Below, in pieces: positions 54,561 through 63,994 of a DNA stretch of 64,000 nucleotides. The DNA is from Martelella sp. HB161492 (GTDB lineage Bacteria > Pseudomonadota > Alphaproteobacteria > Rhizobiales > Rhizobiaceae). The notes beneath the pieces are model-generated. The model was not told the DNA's origin and did no database searches. It worked only from the letters and a program-made list of their open reading frames with translations. Numbering within the stretch: the first letter of the stretch is position 1; each line of letters opens with the position of its first letter. The position numbers and the translations under genes were made by a program. Where the stretch lies: assembly GCF_013184775.1 (NCBI RefSeq), contig NZ_JAATVV010000006.1, positions 1 through 64,000 on the forward strand. Direction: 5' to 3'.

Positions 54561-56174
54561 ATGTTTAGAAAACTGATCCGGGCGGCATTTGTGTCGACCG
54601 TCATCCCGCTTGCGCTTGCGGCCGCTTCCGGCTCCGGCGCCTATGCCGGTGGTACATTGCGCATCGGCATGACGGCAGCAGATATTCCGCTGACAACCGG
54701 TCAGACCGACCAGGGTGGCGAGGGCATGCGTTTCATGGGCTACACGGTCTATGACTCGCTGATCGAGTGGGACCTGACGAGCGCCGACAAGGCGTCGACC
54801 CTGATCCCTGGGCTTGCGACCTCGTGGCAGGTCGACCCCAACGACCACACAAAATGGACGCTGAAGCTGCGTGAAGGCGTGACCTTCCATGATGGCAGCC
54901 CTTTCACCGCCAGTGATGTCGTCTGGAATTTCGACAAGCTTCTCGTTCCCGACAGCGAGCAGTACGACCCGCGCCAGTCCGCCCAGGGCAAGTCACGTAT
55001 TCCCGCCGTTGCCAGCTACAAGGCGATTGACGACTACACGCTCGAAATCACCACCAAGGAGCCCGATGCAACGCTGCCCTATCAGCTGTCCTGGATCCTG
55101 ATGTCCTCCAAGGCCAATTGGGAAGCGCATGGCAAGAGCTGGGACGAAGTTGCAAAGGAACCCTCGGGCACGGGCCCGTGGAAGCTGGCAAGCTTCGTTC
55201 CGCGCGAAAGCGCCGAACTCGTGCCGAATACGGATTACTGGGACAAGAGCCGCATTCCCCAGCTCGACGAAATGGTGCTGATCCCGCTGCCGGAGCCGAA
55301 CGCGCGTTCCGCGGCCCTGATGTCCGGTCAGGTCGACTGGATCGAGGCGCCGGCCCCGGACACCATCCCGGCGATCAAGGGCGCCGGCTATCAGATCGTT
55401 TCCAATGCCTATCCGCATAACTGGACATGGCATCTGTCGCGCCTTCCGGGCTCGCCCTGGAATGATATCCGGGTTCGCAAGGCTGCAAACCTTGCCATTG
55501 ACCGTCACGGCATGACCGAGCTTCTGGGCGGGCTGATGATCCCGGCAGAAGGGTTCCTGCCGCCTTCGAGCCCATGGTTCGGCAAGCCCGATTTCCAGGT
55601 GACCTATGACCTCGATCAGGCCCAGGCACTGATGAAGGAAGCCGGCTACGGTCCGGACAATCATCTCAAGGTCAAGGCACTGATCTCGCCGTCGGGTTCG
55701 GGCCAGATGCTGCCCCTGCCGATGAATGAATATATCCAGCAGAGCCTTGCCGAAGCCTATATCGACGTGGACTTCATGGTCGTCGAGTGGAACCAGATGA
55801 TCAATCTCTGGCGTGCCGGCGCTGCCGATGCCAGCGTCCAGGGATCGGAATCGATCAATTTCTCCTACTTCATCCAGGATCCCTTCACCGGCCTGATCCG
55901 TCACCTTTCCTGCGATCTCATTGCCCCGAACGGCACCAATTGGGGGCATTATTGCGATCCGGAAATGGATGAGCTGTTCAGCGAGATCCGCAACACCTTC
56001 GATCCCGATGAACAGGTCAAGGTGCTGCAGAAGACCCATGAAAAGTTCGTCAATGACGCACTCTTCCTGATGGTTGCCCATGATGTTGCCCCGCGCGCCA
56101 TGAGCGAGCATGTCAAGGGCTTCGTCCAGGCGCAGAACTGGTTCCAGAACTTCTCCGGGATCACCATGGAATAA
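54561..56174 (+). CDS. peptide/nickel-type ABC transporter substrate-binding protein
   Basis: A 537-residue periplasmic binding protein of family 5 (DppA/OppA). Signal peptide ends near SGAYA-GG (about 30). WTLKLREGVTFHDGSPFTASDVVWNFDK is the family signature, and the C-terminal HVKGFVQAQNWFQNFSGI is usual. It delivers a peptide, amide or similar compound to the membrane complex. The start at 54561 follows AAAAGGGGAA; a longer frame overlaps the operator. A hairpin lies just after the stop, before the permease genes. Confidence 0.92.
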   Translation: MFRKLIRAAFVSTVIPLALAAASGSGAYAGGTLRIGMTAADIPLTTGQTDQGGEGMRFMGYTVYDSLIEWDLTSADKASTLIPGLATSWQVDPNDHTKWTLKLREGVTFHDGSPFTASDVVWNFDKLLVPDSEQYDPRQSAQGKSRIPAVASYKAIDDYTLEITTKEPDATLPYQLSWILMSSKANWEAHGKSWDEVAKEPSGTGPWKLASFVPRESAELVPNTDYWDKSRIPQLDEMVLIPLPEPNARSAALMSGQVDWIEAPAPDTIPAIKGAGYQIVSNAYPHNWTWHLSRLPGSPWNDIRVRKAANLAIDRHGMTELLGGLMIPAEGFLPPSSPWFGKPDFQVTYDLDQAQALMKEAGYGPDNHLKVKALISPSGSGQMLPLPMNEYIQQSLAEAYIDVDFMVVEWNQMINLWRAGAADASVQGSESINFSYFIQDPFTGLIRHLSCDLIAPNGTNWGHYCDPEMDELFSEIRNTFDPDEQVKVLQKTHEKFVNDALFLMVAHDVAPRAMSEHVKGFVQAQNWFQNFSGITME

Positions 56175-56182
56175 TGCCTGAA

Positions 56183-56203
56183 GGGCGGGTTCCAGTCCCG
56201 CCT
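56183..56203 (+). terminator. intercistronic hairpin after the binding-protein gene
   Basis: GGGCGGG (56183-56189) pairs with CCCGCCT (56197-56203, one G-U) around a seven-base loop, 9 bases after the stop. No U-run. It probably reduces read-through into the permease genes. Confidence 0.5.
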
Positions 56204-56311
56204 CTCAGTGCGCCGTACAGGATGATGCCTGTCACGGCCTGACATATGGTTGTCCCGGCAAGGGGCAACCGGCTTTCAGGACTGTTTCTTTCATGACAAC
56301 CAGGCGTGCCG

Positions 56312-57256
56312 ATGCTGGTCTATTTCTTTCGACGTTTGCTCTATGTAATTCCTGTCGCCATTGGCGTCAGCATTATCTGTTTCGCGCTGGTCCACATCGC
56401 GCCCGGCGACCCGCTGACCGCGATCATGTCCATCGATGCGACGGCCGAGGAGCAGGCGGAAATGCGCGCTGCCTACGGCCTCGATAAACCGCTGCCCGAG
56501 CAATATGTCATCTGGCTGTCAAAGGCGCTGCATGGCGATCTCGGCAAGTCGATTGCCACCGGGCGGCCGGTGGCGGGCGAGGTCATGAGGGCGGTCAAGA
56601 ATTCCCTGCTTCTGGCGTTCTCCGCCAGCATCATCGCCTTTCCGCTCGGTGCCTTTCTTGGCTTTCTGGCCGGATATTTTCGTGACAGCTGGATCGACAA
56701 GGCGGTGACGACGGTCGCCATTGCCGGGGTGTCCGTGCCCAATTACTGGCTTGGCATCGTCTTTGTCATCATCTTCTCCGTCAAGCTCGGCTGGCTGCCG
56801 GCGATGGGGGCGGGGAGCCCTGGGTGGTCATGGAATTATGAACATATCCAGCATCTTATCCTGCCTGCGATTACGCTTGCTGTTGTGCCGATCGGCATTA
56901 TTGCCCGCACGATGCGCGCGCTTGTCGGCGAGATCTACACCATGGATTTCGTTCAGGCGCTCTTTGCCAAGGGGCTGACCGGCGGCGATGTCCTGCGCCA
57001 TGTCATGCGTAATGCCGCACCGACAGGACTGTCTGCCATGGGCATCCAGCTCGGCTACCTGCTTGGCGGATCCATTCTGATCGAGACCGTATTCAACTGG
57101 CCGGGCACGGGTTTCCTGCTGTCGGATGCGATCTTCAAACGCGACCTGCCGATCCTGCAGGGCACCATTCTCGTTCTGGCCCTGTTTTTCGTCCTCGTGA
57201 ACCTCTGTGTCGATGTGGCCCAGGCCTTCATTGACCCTCGCATCAAGAGGAGCTGA
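56312..57256 (+). CDS. dipeptide-type ABC transporter permease, DppB type
   Basis: A 314-residue permease with six helices. The N-terminus MLVYFFRRLLYVIPVAIGVS and APGDPLTAI are family marks, and the last loop GTGFLLSDAIFKRDLPILQG matches DppB. ATG 56312 is chosen; a GTG at 56306 is also in frame. The ribosome site is weak (AGGCG). It ends 3 bp before the partner gene. Confidence 0.92.
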   Translation: MLVYFFRRLLYVIPVAIGVSIICFALVHIAPGDPLTAIMSIDATAEEQAEMRAAYGLDKPLPEQYVIWLSKALHGDLGKSIATGRPVAGEVMRAVKNSLLLAFSASIIAFPLGAFLGFLAGYFRDSWIDKAVTTVAIAGVSVPNYWLGIVFVIIFSVKLGWLPAMGAGSPGWSWNYEHIQHLILPAITLAVVPIGIIARTMRALVGEIYTMDFVQALFAKGLTGGDVLRHVMRNAAPTGLSAMGIQLGYLLGGSILIETVFNWPGTGFLLSDAIFKRDLPILQGTILVLALFFVLVNLCVDVAQAFIDPRIKRS

Positions 57257-57259
57257 CCG

Positions 57260-58144
57260 ATGGCTTCGACAAGCGATACCGTCTTTGCCGGCGATGAAGC
57301 CCGCAGATCGGGCTACTGGTCCGGCGTCTTCAAGCGTTTCCGGCGCGACCCGATCGCACTCGTCTGCGCGGTGATCCTGCTGCTCCTGATCCTGGCTGCG
57401 ATCTTTGCGCCCTATCTCGATCTCGCCGACCCCTATAAGGGCAGCATGATCAAGCGGCTGAAACCCATAGGCACACCCGGTTTCCCGCTGGGAACCGATG
57501 AACAGGGCCGCGACATGCTCGCACGGCTGATCTATGGCGGACGGCTGACGCTTCTGACCGGGCTGATGCCGGTTGTGTTTGCCTTCTTCATCGGCACGAC
57601 GCTGGGTGTGACGGCGGGCTATGTCGGTGGCCTCGTCAATACCGTGATCATGCGCACGGTCGATATCTTCTTTGCCTTCCCCTCGGTGCTGCTGGCCGTG
57701 GCGATTTCAGGTGCACTTGGCGCCGGTATCGTCAACAGCCTCGTATCCCTGACGATCGTCTTCATCCCGTCGATCACCCGGATTGCCGAAAGCGTGACCT
57801 CGGGCGTGCGCTCGCTGGATTATGTCGATGCGGCCAAGGCCTCCGGCGCGAGCGCGGCGACGATCATCCGGGTCCATGTTCTCGGCAATGTGCTGGGCCC
57901 GGTGTTTGTCTATGCGACCAGCCTGACAAGCGTCTGCATGATCCTCGCCGCGGGCCTGTCCTTTCTCGGGATTGGCGTGCGGCCGCCGGAACCGGAATGG
58001 GGCCTGATGCTCAATACGCTGAGGACGGCGATCTACGTCAACCCGATGGTGGCGGCCCTGCCAGGCATCATGATTTTCATTACGTCACTCTGTCTCAACC
58101 TTCTGAGCGACGGTCTGAGGAGCGCCATGAATGTCAAAGACTGA
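57260..58144 (+). CDS. dipeptide-type ABC transporter permease, DppC type
   Basis: A 294-residue permease. The cytoplasmic N-terminus before the first helix (RRDPIALVCAVILLLLIL), GTDEQGRDMLARLIYGGR and the docking loop YVDAAKASGASAATIIRVHVL (about 190) are as in DppC. GAGGAG precedes the ATG. Its end overlaps the first ATPase gene by 14 bp. Confidence 0.92.
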   Translation: MASTSDTVFAGDEARRSGYWSGVFKRFRRDPIALVCAVILLLLILAAIFAPYLDLADPYKGSMIKRLKPIGTPGFPLGTDEQGRDMLARLIYGGRLTLLTGLMPVVFAFFIGTTLGVTAGYVGGLVNTVIMRTVDIFFAFPSVLLAVAISGALGAGIVNSLVSLTIVFIPSITRIAESVTSGVRSLDYVDAAKASGASAATIIRVHVLGNVLGPVFVYATSLTSVCMILAAGLSFLGIGVRPPEPEWGLMLNTLRTAIYVNPMVAALPGIMIFITSLCLNLLSDGLRSAMNVKD

Positions 58145-59177
58145 ACCGAAGCAGCAGCCAGATCGCGGCGGACCGGCGCAGCCGCTGGTCATCGTCAAGG
58201 ATCTGAAGAAGCATTTTCCGATCCGCTCCGGACTGCTCGGGCGGCAGACGGCGACCGTGCGCGCCGTAGACGGGGTTTCCTTTTCTGTCCGCAAAGGCGA
58301 AACACTCGGTATCGTCGGCGAGAGCGGCTGCGGCAAGTCAACCACGGCGCGGCTGCTGATCGGGCTGATCGAGCACGATGAAGGCAGGATTGTCTTTGAC
58401 GGCGAAGCGCTGGGGGATGACATCTCGCTCAAGGACATGCGCAAATCGATGCAGATGGTGTTTCAGGACAGCTATGCCTCGCTCAATCCGCGCCTGACCA
58501 TCGAGGATTCCGTTGCCTTTGGCGCCAAGGTGCAGGGGCTCTCCGATCCCGCCGGCCGGGCACGTGATCTTCTGGCGCGCGTCGGACTTGATCCGGCGCG
58601 CTTTGCCCGGCGTTTTCCGCATGAGCTTTCCGGCGGGCAGCGTCAGCGCGTCAATATTGCGCGTGCGCTCGCCATGGCACCCCGCATCGTCATTCTCGAT
58701 GAAGCCGTTTCAGCGCTGGACAAATCGGTGGAGGCGCAGGTTCTCAACCTGCTTGCCGACCTCAAGCAGGAATTCGGCCTGACCTATGTGTTCATTTCCC
58801 ATGATCTGAACGTCGTCCGCTTCATTTCGGACCGGGTTCTGGTGATGTATCTCGGCGAAGTGATCGAGATCGGTCCGGCCGAGGCGATTTATGCCAGCCA
58901 GGCGCATCCCTATACGGCGTCGCTGTTCTCGGCGATGCCGTCAATGGACCCGGATCACCGTACGGTCGAGCCGCCGCTTTCGGGGGACCCGCCCAATCCG
59001 GTTGATCCACCATCGGGTTGCCGGTTTCACACGCGCTGCCGTTTCGCCGAACCCGTCTGTTCGCAGCAAAAGCCGGTGCTCGCGCCCTTTGGCGCGGATG
59101 CGGATCATCTCGCCGCCTGCCATATCCATGATCAGGCGTCCGGGCATTCTCTGGCAAAAGAGGACGCGATATCGTGA
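58131..59177 (+). CDS. dipeptide-type ABC transporter ATPase, DppF type
   Basis: A 348-residue ATPase. Walker A GESGCGKST (about 64-72), Q-loop VFQDSYASLNPR, signature LSGGQRQR, Walker B IVILDEAVSALD and H-loop FISHDLNVVRF. The C-terminal oligopeptide-transporter domain with a Cys-containing cluster (SGCRFHTRCRFAEPVC) is typical and may bind an iron-sulfur cluster. It works as a heterodimer with the next gene product. A GTGA overlap couples the two. Confidence 0.93.
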   Translation: MSKTEPKQQPDRGGPAQPLVIVKDLKKHFPIRSGLLGRQTATVRAVDGVSFSVRKGETLGIVGESGCGKSTTARLLIGLIEHDEGRIVFDGEALGDDISLKDMRKSMQMVFQDSYASLNPRLTIEDSVAFGAKVQGLSDPAGRARDLLARVGLDPARFARRFPHELSGGQRQRVNIARALAMAPRIVILDEAVSALDKSVEAQVLNLLADLKQEFGLTYVFISHDLNVVRFISDRVLVMYLGEVIEIGPAEAIYASQAHPYTASLFSAMPSMDPDHRTVEPPLSGDPPNPVDPPSGCRFHTRCRFAEPVCSQQKPVLAPFGADADHLAACHIHDQASGHSLAKEDAIS

Positions 59178-60154
59178 CGGAAACACCTTTGCTCGACATT
59201 CGCGATCTCAATGTCCGGTTTCGCGGCGACCGCACGGTCCATGCCATCAACGGCCTCAATCTTCAGCTGCGGCAGGGCGAGATGCTCGGTCTGCTGGGCG
59301 AATCCGGCTCCGGCAAGAGCGTCACGCTCAAGACGCTTCTGCGCCTGCTGCCGCCAAAACGCAGCGAGATCGACGGGTCGATCCACGTCAACGGTACGGA
59401 TATCATGACGCTTTCGGGGCGCAGGCTGTCACGCTATCGCGGCGGCGACGTGTCGATGGTGTTTCAGGAGCCGGCCCTGGCGCTTGATCCGGTCTATACG
59501 ATCGGCGACCAGATCGCCGAAACCGTCATGCGCCACAAGGGCATCAGCCGCGCGGCGGCCATGGATGTCGCGCTGGACATGCTGACCCGAGTGCGAATTC
59601 CCTCGCCGGAGAGGCGGCTGAAGAACTATCCGCATGAAATGTCGGGCGGCATGCGCCAGCGGGCGATGATCGCTCTGGCACTTGCCTGCCGGCCGAAACT
59701 GCTGCTGGCCGACGAGCCGACAACCGCACTTGATGCAACCGTTCAGATCCAGATCCTGCTTCTCTTGCGCGAGCTTCAGCAGGAATTCGGCATGAGCATC
59801 ATCTTCGTGACCCATGATATCGGCGTTGCGGTGGAAATATCGGACCGCGTGGCGATCATGTATGCGGGCAATATTGTCGAGGAGGGCTCGATCCACGACA
59901 TTATCCGTGATCCCCGCCACCCCTATACCCGCGGCCTGCTGTCGGCCAATCTGCACGATGTCGCCAAGGGCACCCGGCTTGAGGCCATACCGGGTGCACC
60001 GCCTTCGCTTGAGAGCAAGCCCGATGCCTGCCAGTTCGCGCCGCGCTGCAGCCGGGTCATGCCGGCCTGCACGCAGGCGCTGCCGCCCTTCTTCACCCCA
60101 GGTCCTGGCCGCCGGGTCGCCTGTCTGCTGGAAGACCAAAGCCAGCCGGTCTGA
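59174..60154 (+). CDS. dipeptide-type ABC transporter ATPase, DppD type
   Basis: A 326-residue ATPase starting at GTG 59174 inside the previous stop (GTGA). Walker A GESGSGKS (about 40-47), Q-loop [16 protein letters not shown], the methionine-containing signature MSGGMRQR usual for DppD, Walker [13 protein letters not shown], and C-terminal [16 protein letters not shown]. It completes the importer and is followed after 29 bp by the amidase gene. Confidence 0.92.
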   Translation: MTETPLLDIRDLNVRFRGDRTVHAINGLNLQLRQGEMLGLLGESGSGKSVTLKTLLRLLPPKRSEIDGSIHVNGTDIMTLSGRRLSRYRGGDVSMVFQEPALALDPVYTIGDQIAETVMRHKGISRAAAMDVALDMLTRVRIPSPERRLKNYPHEMSGGMRQRAMIALALACRPKLLLADEPTTALDATVQIQILLLLRELQQEFGMSIIFVTHDIGVAVEISDRVAIMYAGNIVEEGSIHDIIRDPRHPYTRGLLSANLHDVAKGTRLEAIPGAPPSLESKPDACQFAPRCSRVMPACTQALPPFFTPGPGRRVACLLEDQSQPV

Positions 60155-60183
60155 GGTACCATGTTCAACTGCGAGGAAATGAG

Positions 60184-61359
60184 ATGTTGCTGAAACAGGA
60201 CCCCGTGCACGCCTTCATGCCCTATCCGGCGGTGGAGGTGGACCGGGCTGGCGACGGGCCGCTGGCCGGACTGACATTCGGGGTCAAGGACATATTCGAC
60301 GTTGCGGGTTACCGCACAGGCTGCGGCTGCCCGATGAAACTGGCGATGAGCCCGGTAAAATCCGAAAGCGCGCCTTCGGTCCAGCGCCTGCTCGACGCCG
60401 GAGCGCGGTTCGTCGGGAAAACCCACACCGACGAGCTTGCCTGGTCGCTTTATGGCATGAACGTTCATTTCGGCACGCCGGTCAATCCGGCTGCACCTGA
60501 CCGGATCCCTGGCGGCTCCTCTTCCGGCTCTGCGGCAGCCGTTGCGGCGGGGCTTGCCGATTTCGCCCTTGGCACGGATACCGGTGGTTCGGTGCGGGCG
60601 CCTTCGAGTTTCTGCGGGATCTGGGGGCTGAGGCCGACCCACGGCCGGGTTTCACTTCTCAACTGCATGACCCTTGCCGCCAGTTTCGATACCTGCGGCT
60701 TCTTCGCCCGGGACGGGCAGATCCTGGCGCGGGTCGCGGCCGTGCTGATGGCGGAAGATGCAATCGACCTGCCGGAGACCCCGCGCCTGCTGATGCCGGC
60801 GGATATGGTCGAACAGCTCGGAACCGCCCAGCACGCCGTTTACGACCGCATGTTTGCCGCGCTGGATGGCGAACCCGTCACTATCTACCCGCAGGGCGGG
60901 GCGTCCGCGCTTTATGATGCCTATCGCGCGCTGCAAGGGGTTGATGCGCGGCAGTCGGTCGTGCCCTTCATCGAGACGTCGGCAATGCCGCTCGCCGCCG
61001 GCATTGACAGCCGCTACGACCATGCGAAATCCGTGACGCTGCAAGAAGAGGAGGCCGCCAACGCCATCCGGCAGACCTTCCGCCAATCCCTTGACCGCCT
61101 GCTGGGCACGGATGGGGTTCTGCTTGCGCCTGTCGTGCATGACATTCCGTTCGAACGGGAGCCGGCGCCTGAAATTTTCGTCGATTTCCGCCATCTGGCG
61201 ATGCGGCTGCTCTGCGTTGCCGGCATGTCGGGATTGCCGCAGGTCGTCTTTCCGGCAGGCCGGATCGGCGGTGTGCCGCTCGGCATGTCGCTGATCGGTC
61301 CGCGCGGTTCGGACCGCTCGCTGATCGCACTGGCGGCGAAACTCACGGCGCGGCAATAG
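60184..61359 (+). CDS. amidase signature family hydrolase
   Basis: A 391-residue hydrolase with the Ser-cisSer-Lys triad of the family: K35 in FGVKDIFD, S112 in GGSSSGSAAA and nucleophile S136 in TDTGGSVRAP. It cleaves an amide to acid and ammonia. It is shorter than indoleacetamide hydrolase or GatA (about 460-490), as in small-amide or allophanate-type branches. Its place after a dipeptide-type importer suggests the imported compound is an amide. The ribosome site GAGGAAATG is close to the start. Confidence 0.9.
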   Translation: MLLKQDPVHAFMPYPAVEVDRAGDGPLAGLTFGVKDIFDVAGYRTGCGCPMKLAMSPVKSESAPSVQRLLDAGARFVGKTHTDELAWSLYGMNVHFGTPVNPAAPDRIPGGSSSGSAAAVAAGLADFALGTDTGGSVRAPSSFCGIWGLRPTHGRVSLLNCMTLAASFDTCGFFARDGQILARVAAVLMAEDAIDLPETPRLLMPADMVEQLGTAQHAVYDRMFAALDGEPVTIYPQGGASALYDAYRALQGVDARQSVVPFIETSAMPLAAGIDSRYDHAKSVTLQEEEAANAIRQTFRQSLDRLLGTDGVLLAPVVHDIPFEREPAPEIFVDFRHLAMRLLCVAGMSGLPQVVFPAGRIGGVPLGMSLIGPRGSDRSLIALAAKLTARQ

Positions 61360-61408
61360 GCGGCAGGTTCGATGACAGAGACAGACCATAACGGTTGCGG
61401 AGCAGGAT

Positions 61409-61882
61409 ATGAACGGCACATCAATTGAAGCAAGGCTTTCTGAGATGGGACTGGCCCTGCCGGACAGTTCGCCATCGAGAGCCAATTTTCTTCCGTATAA
61501 ACGCTCCGGCAACCTGCTGTTCCTTGCGGGCCAGATCTGCGAATGGAATGGCGTGCCGCAATATTTCGGCCCGGTCGAGGACGGCTACGACCTTGCGATG
61601 GCGAAGAAGGCGGCGGAGATGTGCGCGCTCAACCTGCTGTTCAACATCAGGTCAGCGGCCGGCTCTCTCGACAAGGTTGCAAGCGTGCTGCGGCTGGGGG
61701 CCTTTGTCTCGGCACCTGCCGGGTTCCCGGATGGTCCGAAAATCGCCGACGGCGCTTCGGAACTGTTCATCGCGCTGTTCGGGGATGCGGGACGCCATGC
61801 CAGAACGGCCGTCTGCGTATCGAGCCTGCCGGCAAACGGCCTTGTCGAGGTCGATGCCATTGTTGAACTTGCACCAGGCTGA
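61409..61882 (+). CDS. RidA-family protein
   Basis: A 157-residue YjgF/RidA-like protein (LLFLAGQICEWNGVPQYFGPV; ELFIALFGDAGRHARTAVCVSSLP). The arginine of archetypal RidA active sites (RxxxG near the C-terminus) occurs as GRHARTAV. The longer form of about 150 residues belongs to YjgF_N-like subfamilies, some of which are enamine/imine deaminases in catabolic clusters. It follows the amidase gene by 49 bp with GGAGCAGG before the ATG, and may clear a reactive intermediate of amide breakdown. Confidence 0.88.
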   Translation: MNGTSIEARLSEMGLALPDSSPSRANFLPYKRSGNLLFLAGQICEWNGVPQYFGPVEDGYDLAMAKKAAEMCALNLLFNIRSAAGSLDKVASVLRLGAFVSAPAGFPDGPKIADGASELFIALFGDAGRHARTAVCVSSLPANGLVEVDAIVELAPG

Positions 61883-62093
61883 GGTTTCTGCGCGCACATG
61901 ATGCCTGATTTCCGGAGCCCATGATGCGCGGTTCCGGTCGGGCATGACGCAGCGCCTGGCGCTGGCGCAATATTCGCCATGCCGGGGCTTCCGTAAGTTG
62001 ACAATATGCATTTATGATCGCCCCTTACAGGCGTTGCACCGCTCCGACGGGAAACTTGCACCGCATTGACACAGAGAAGGGAGCGGCGAGTTC

Positions 62094-63659
62094 TTGCGAT
62101 ACCAGGATCTGGTCTTTCAACCTGATATGCTGACGGCACAACGCGATAACGGAGAGCGCTTGCGGCTGAGCCGGCAGGAACGTTCGGTGATCCTGCGGCT
62201 TTCACGCGAACCGCACAAGCTCGTCAATCGTGCGCAATTGCTCGAAAGCCTCGGCGATACCGTCGGCGAACTGAGTGAACGAAACGTCGACTACATCATT
62301 AACCGCTTACGAAAGCGTCTTGGTGACGATCCGCGCGCGCCGCGATTTATCGCAACGCAGTATGGCGAAGGCTATGTCTGGATCGCTGACCGGCAAAGCG
62401 CGGCGCCGGTTGTCGGCTTCCTTGTCGTCGGGCCGGTCACCGGTCTTGCCCAGGCCGGCGATGCAGCCGCCGAGACGCTGGCCGGGCTGAGCCGCGCGTT
62501 CCGACGCTGTCTCGGGCATCAGCGCGGGGTTGTTTACCGGCCGGATTTCGACCCGGCGGCAGAACACCACCAGGTCGATTTCGGCCTTGCCGTCAGTGTT
62601 CACGAAGAGAAGGGAACGCTGCATCTGGCGCTTGTGCTGAGTGAACTGGCCAGCCAGAAGACCGTTGAAGCCTTTCGCCTGACGCTGCCGGCCCGGCGCG
62701 GTTTCCTGCGCGAACTCGATGATTTTGCCGTGCGGCTGACCGACCGGATATGGGAATATATTGCCTTGCCGCGCGAGGCGCTTTCAGAACCGAGCGCGCC
62801 ACCGGCCTATCTCAGACTTCATGATGCCGGTGCGCTGATCTCGGGCAATATCGAGAGCTGGTCCGAGAACGCACAGCGACTTGAGAAGGCACGGCTGCGC
62901 AAGCCGGACGATCCGACAATCGCTGTTCTGCTCGCATTCAACGTCTATGCACGGATGCTTCAGGACAATGATATCTCCGCGCCCCTATGGGGTGAGCTTG
63001 AAGACGAGATTGAGACCCTTATCTTTGAAGCCTTGCCGCGGATCGAGAATGATCCTTCCATTCTGCTGGGCCTGGCAAAACTTCTGCATTTCATCGATCG
63101 CGGCCATCGCGATCTCGCCACAAAACTGGCAGAACAGGCCTTCATGCAGACCACCGCCTTTGCGGCCGCCTTTGCCATCCGCGGCCAATTTCTGGCAACC
63201 GAAGGCAATCTCCAGGACGGCATTATGCTTTACGATCAGGCGATCGAGCTGGCCGACCGCGGTTCCCAGTTCCACATCTACCTGCTGATCAACAAGGCCG
63301 TTGCGCTGATGGCAGGCAATCAGCGGCGCGCCGTGGAAGAGCTGACCGCCGAGCTCTATTTGCTTGATCCGCGGGCAAGGCTCAAACTTGGCCTGATGTT
63401 TCTCTCACCCGGCGCGAAAACCGTCACGCCGGATCTGCTGCCTGTGCTGGATGTCATCACGGTTCATCAGTCCAACATGCTGCTGCGGCTGCTCTATAAT
63501 GTCAGTGTCCGGCAATTCAGCGCACGCAGTCATCAGCTCCATATCCTTCGCGGACCTGTAACACATCTTACGCGTCGGCTGGGCGGTGAGGCCGTTCCGG
63601 ACATGCTGCAAAGACTGTTCCCCGAACTGGACCGAAGACCGTCTGCCAAAAGCGCGTAA
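62094..63659 (+). CDS. OmpR-type winged-helix regulator with long helical C-terminus
   Basis: A 521-residue protein. The first 100 residues form a Trans_reg_C winged helix (RLSRQERSVILRLSREPHKLVNRAQLLE, then NVDYIINRLRKRLGDDPRAPRFIATQYGEGYVW), so it binds DNA, but there is no receiver domain. The rest (about 110-521) looks alpha-helical and TPR-like around 290-420. A CadC/ToxR-style membrane helix is not evident. The start is TTG 62094, preceded by AGGGAG; a later ATG at 62127 would cut the domain. No regulated gene is obvious. Confidence 0.82.
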   Translation: MRYQDLVFQPDMLTAQRDNGERLRLSRQERSVILRLSREPHKLVNRAQLLESLGDTVGELSERNVDYIINRLRKRLGDDPRAPRFIATQYGEGYVWIADRQSAAPVVGFLVVGPVTGLAQAGDAAAETLAGLSRAFRRCLGHQRGVVYRPDFDPAAEHHQVDFGLAVSVHEEKGTLHLALVLSELASQKTVEAFRLTLPARRGFLRELDDFAVRLTDRIWEYIALPREALSEPSAPPAYLRLHDAGALISGNIESWSENAQRLEKARLRKPDDPTIAVLLAFNVYARMLQDNDISAPLWGELEDEIETLIFEALPRIENDPSILLGLAKLLHFIDRGHRDLATKLAEQAFMQTTAFAAAFAIRGQFLATEGNLQDGIMLYDQAIELADRGSQFHIYLLINKAVALMAGNQRRAVEELTAELYLLDPRARLKLGLMFLSPGAKTVTPDLLPVLDVITVHQSNMLLRLLYNVSVRQFSARSHQLHILRGPVTHLTRRLGGEAVPDMLQRLFPELDRRPSAKSA

Positions 63660-63693
63660 TGCCAGCTGGCGCCATCAAGCCGCGGCGGGAGAA

Positions 63694-63727
63694 GCAACCG
63701 GCCCGATCACGGCATCAGGCCGGTTGC
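63694..63727. terminator. hairpin after the winged-helix gene
   Basis: GCAACCGGCC (63694-63703) and GGCCGGTTGC (63718-63727) form a perfect 10-bp stem with a 14-base loop. It lies between the ends of the plus-strand regulator and the minus-strand frame at 63737, so it may terminate both. Confidence 0.6.
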
Positions 63728-63736
63728 GCGCGCCAT

Positions 63737-63994
63737 TCACGACTTGCGGGTCATGACAAAGTTGATGTCATCCTCGACAAAGCCGAAGGCGCGGGTGGGG
63801 AAGGCGTTCACGGGCATTTCGATCGAGCCGATATTTTTGCCCATGATGTCGAGCAGGATGATCGTGGTGCCTCTCCGCTTCCAGTTGAAAACGCGGCTCA
63901 AACCTCTGATTCCGCCCAGTCCTTCGATCCGATGGCAATAGAACAGGCTGACACGCCCCTTATGCGGATCAAATGCGCTTGCAATGAAGGTCAT
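63737..63994 (-). CDS. unidentified small protein, possibly truncated by the window
   Basis: The frame gives 85 residues (MTFIASAFDPHKGRVSLFYC at the start) rich in beta-type hydrophobic patterns, without a recognised family. Only six bases upstream of its first ATG are visible, so the gene may begin outside the window and be longer. The convergent hairpin next to its stop supports a real gene end. Confidence 0.5.
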   Translation of the reverse strand: MTFIASAFDPHKGRVSLFYCHRIEGLGGIRGLSRVFNWKRRGTTIILLDIMGKNIGSIEMPVNAFPTRAFGFVEDDINFVMTRKS

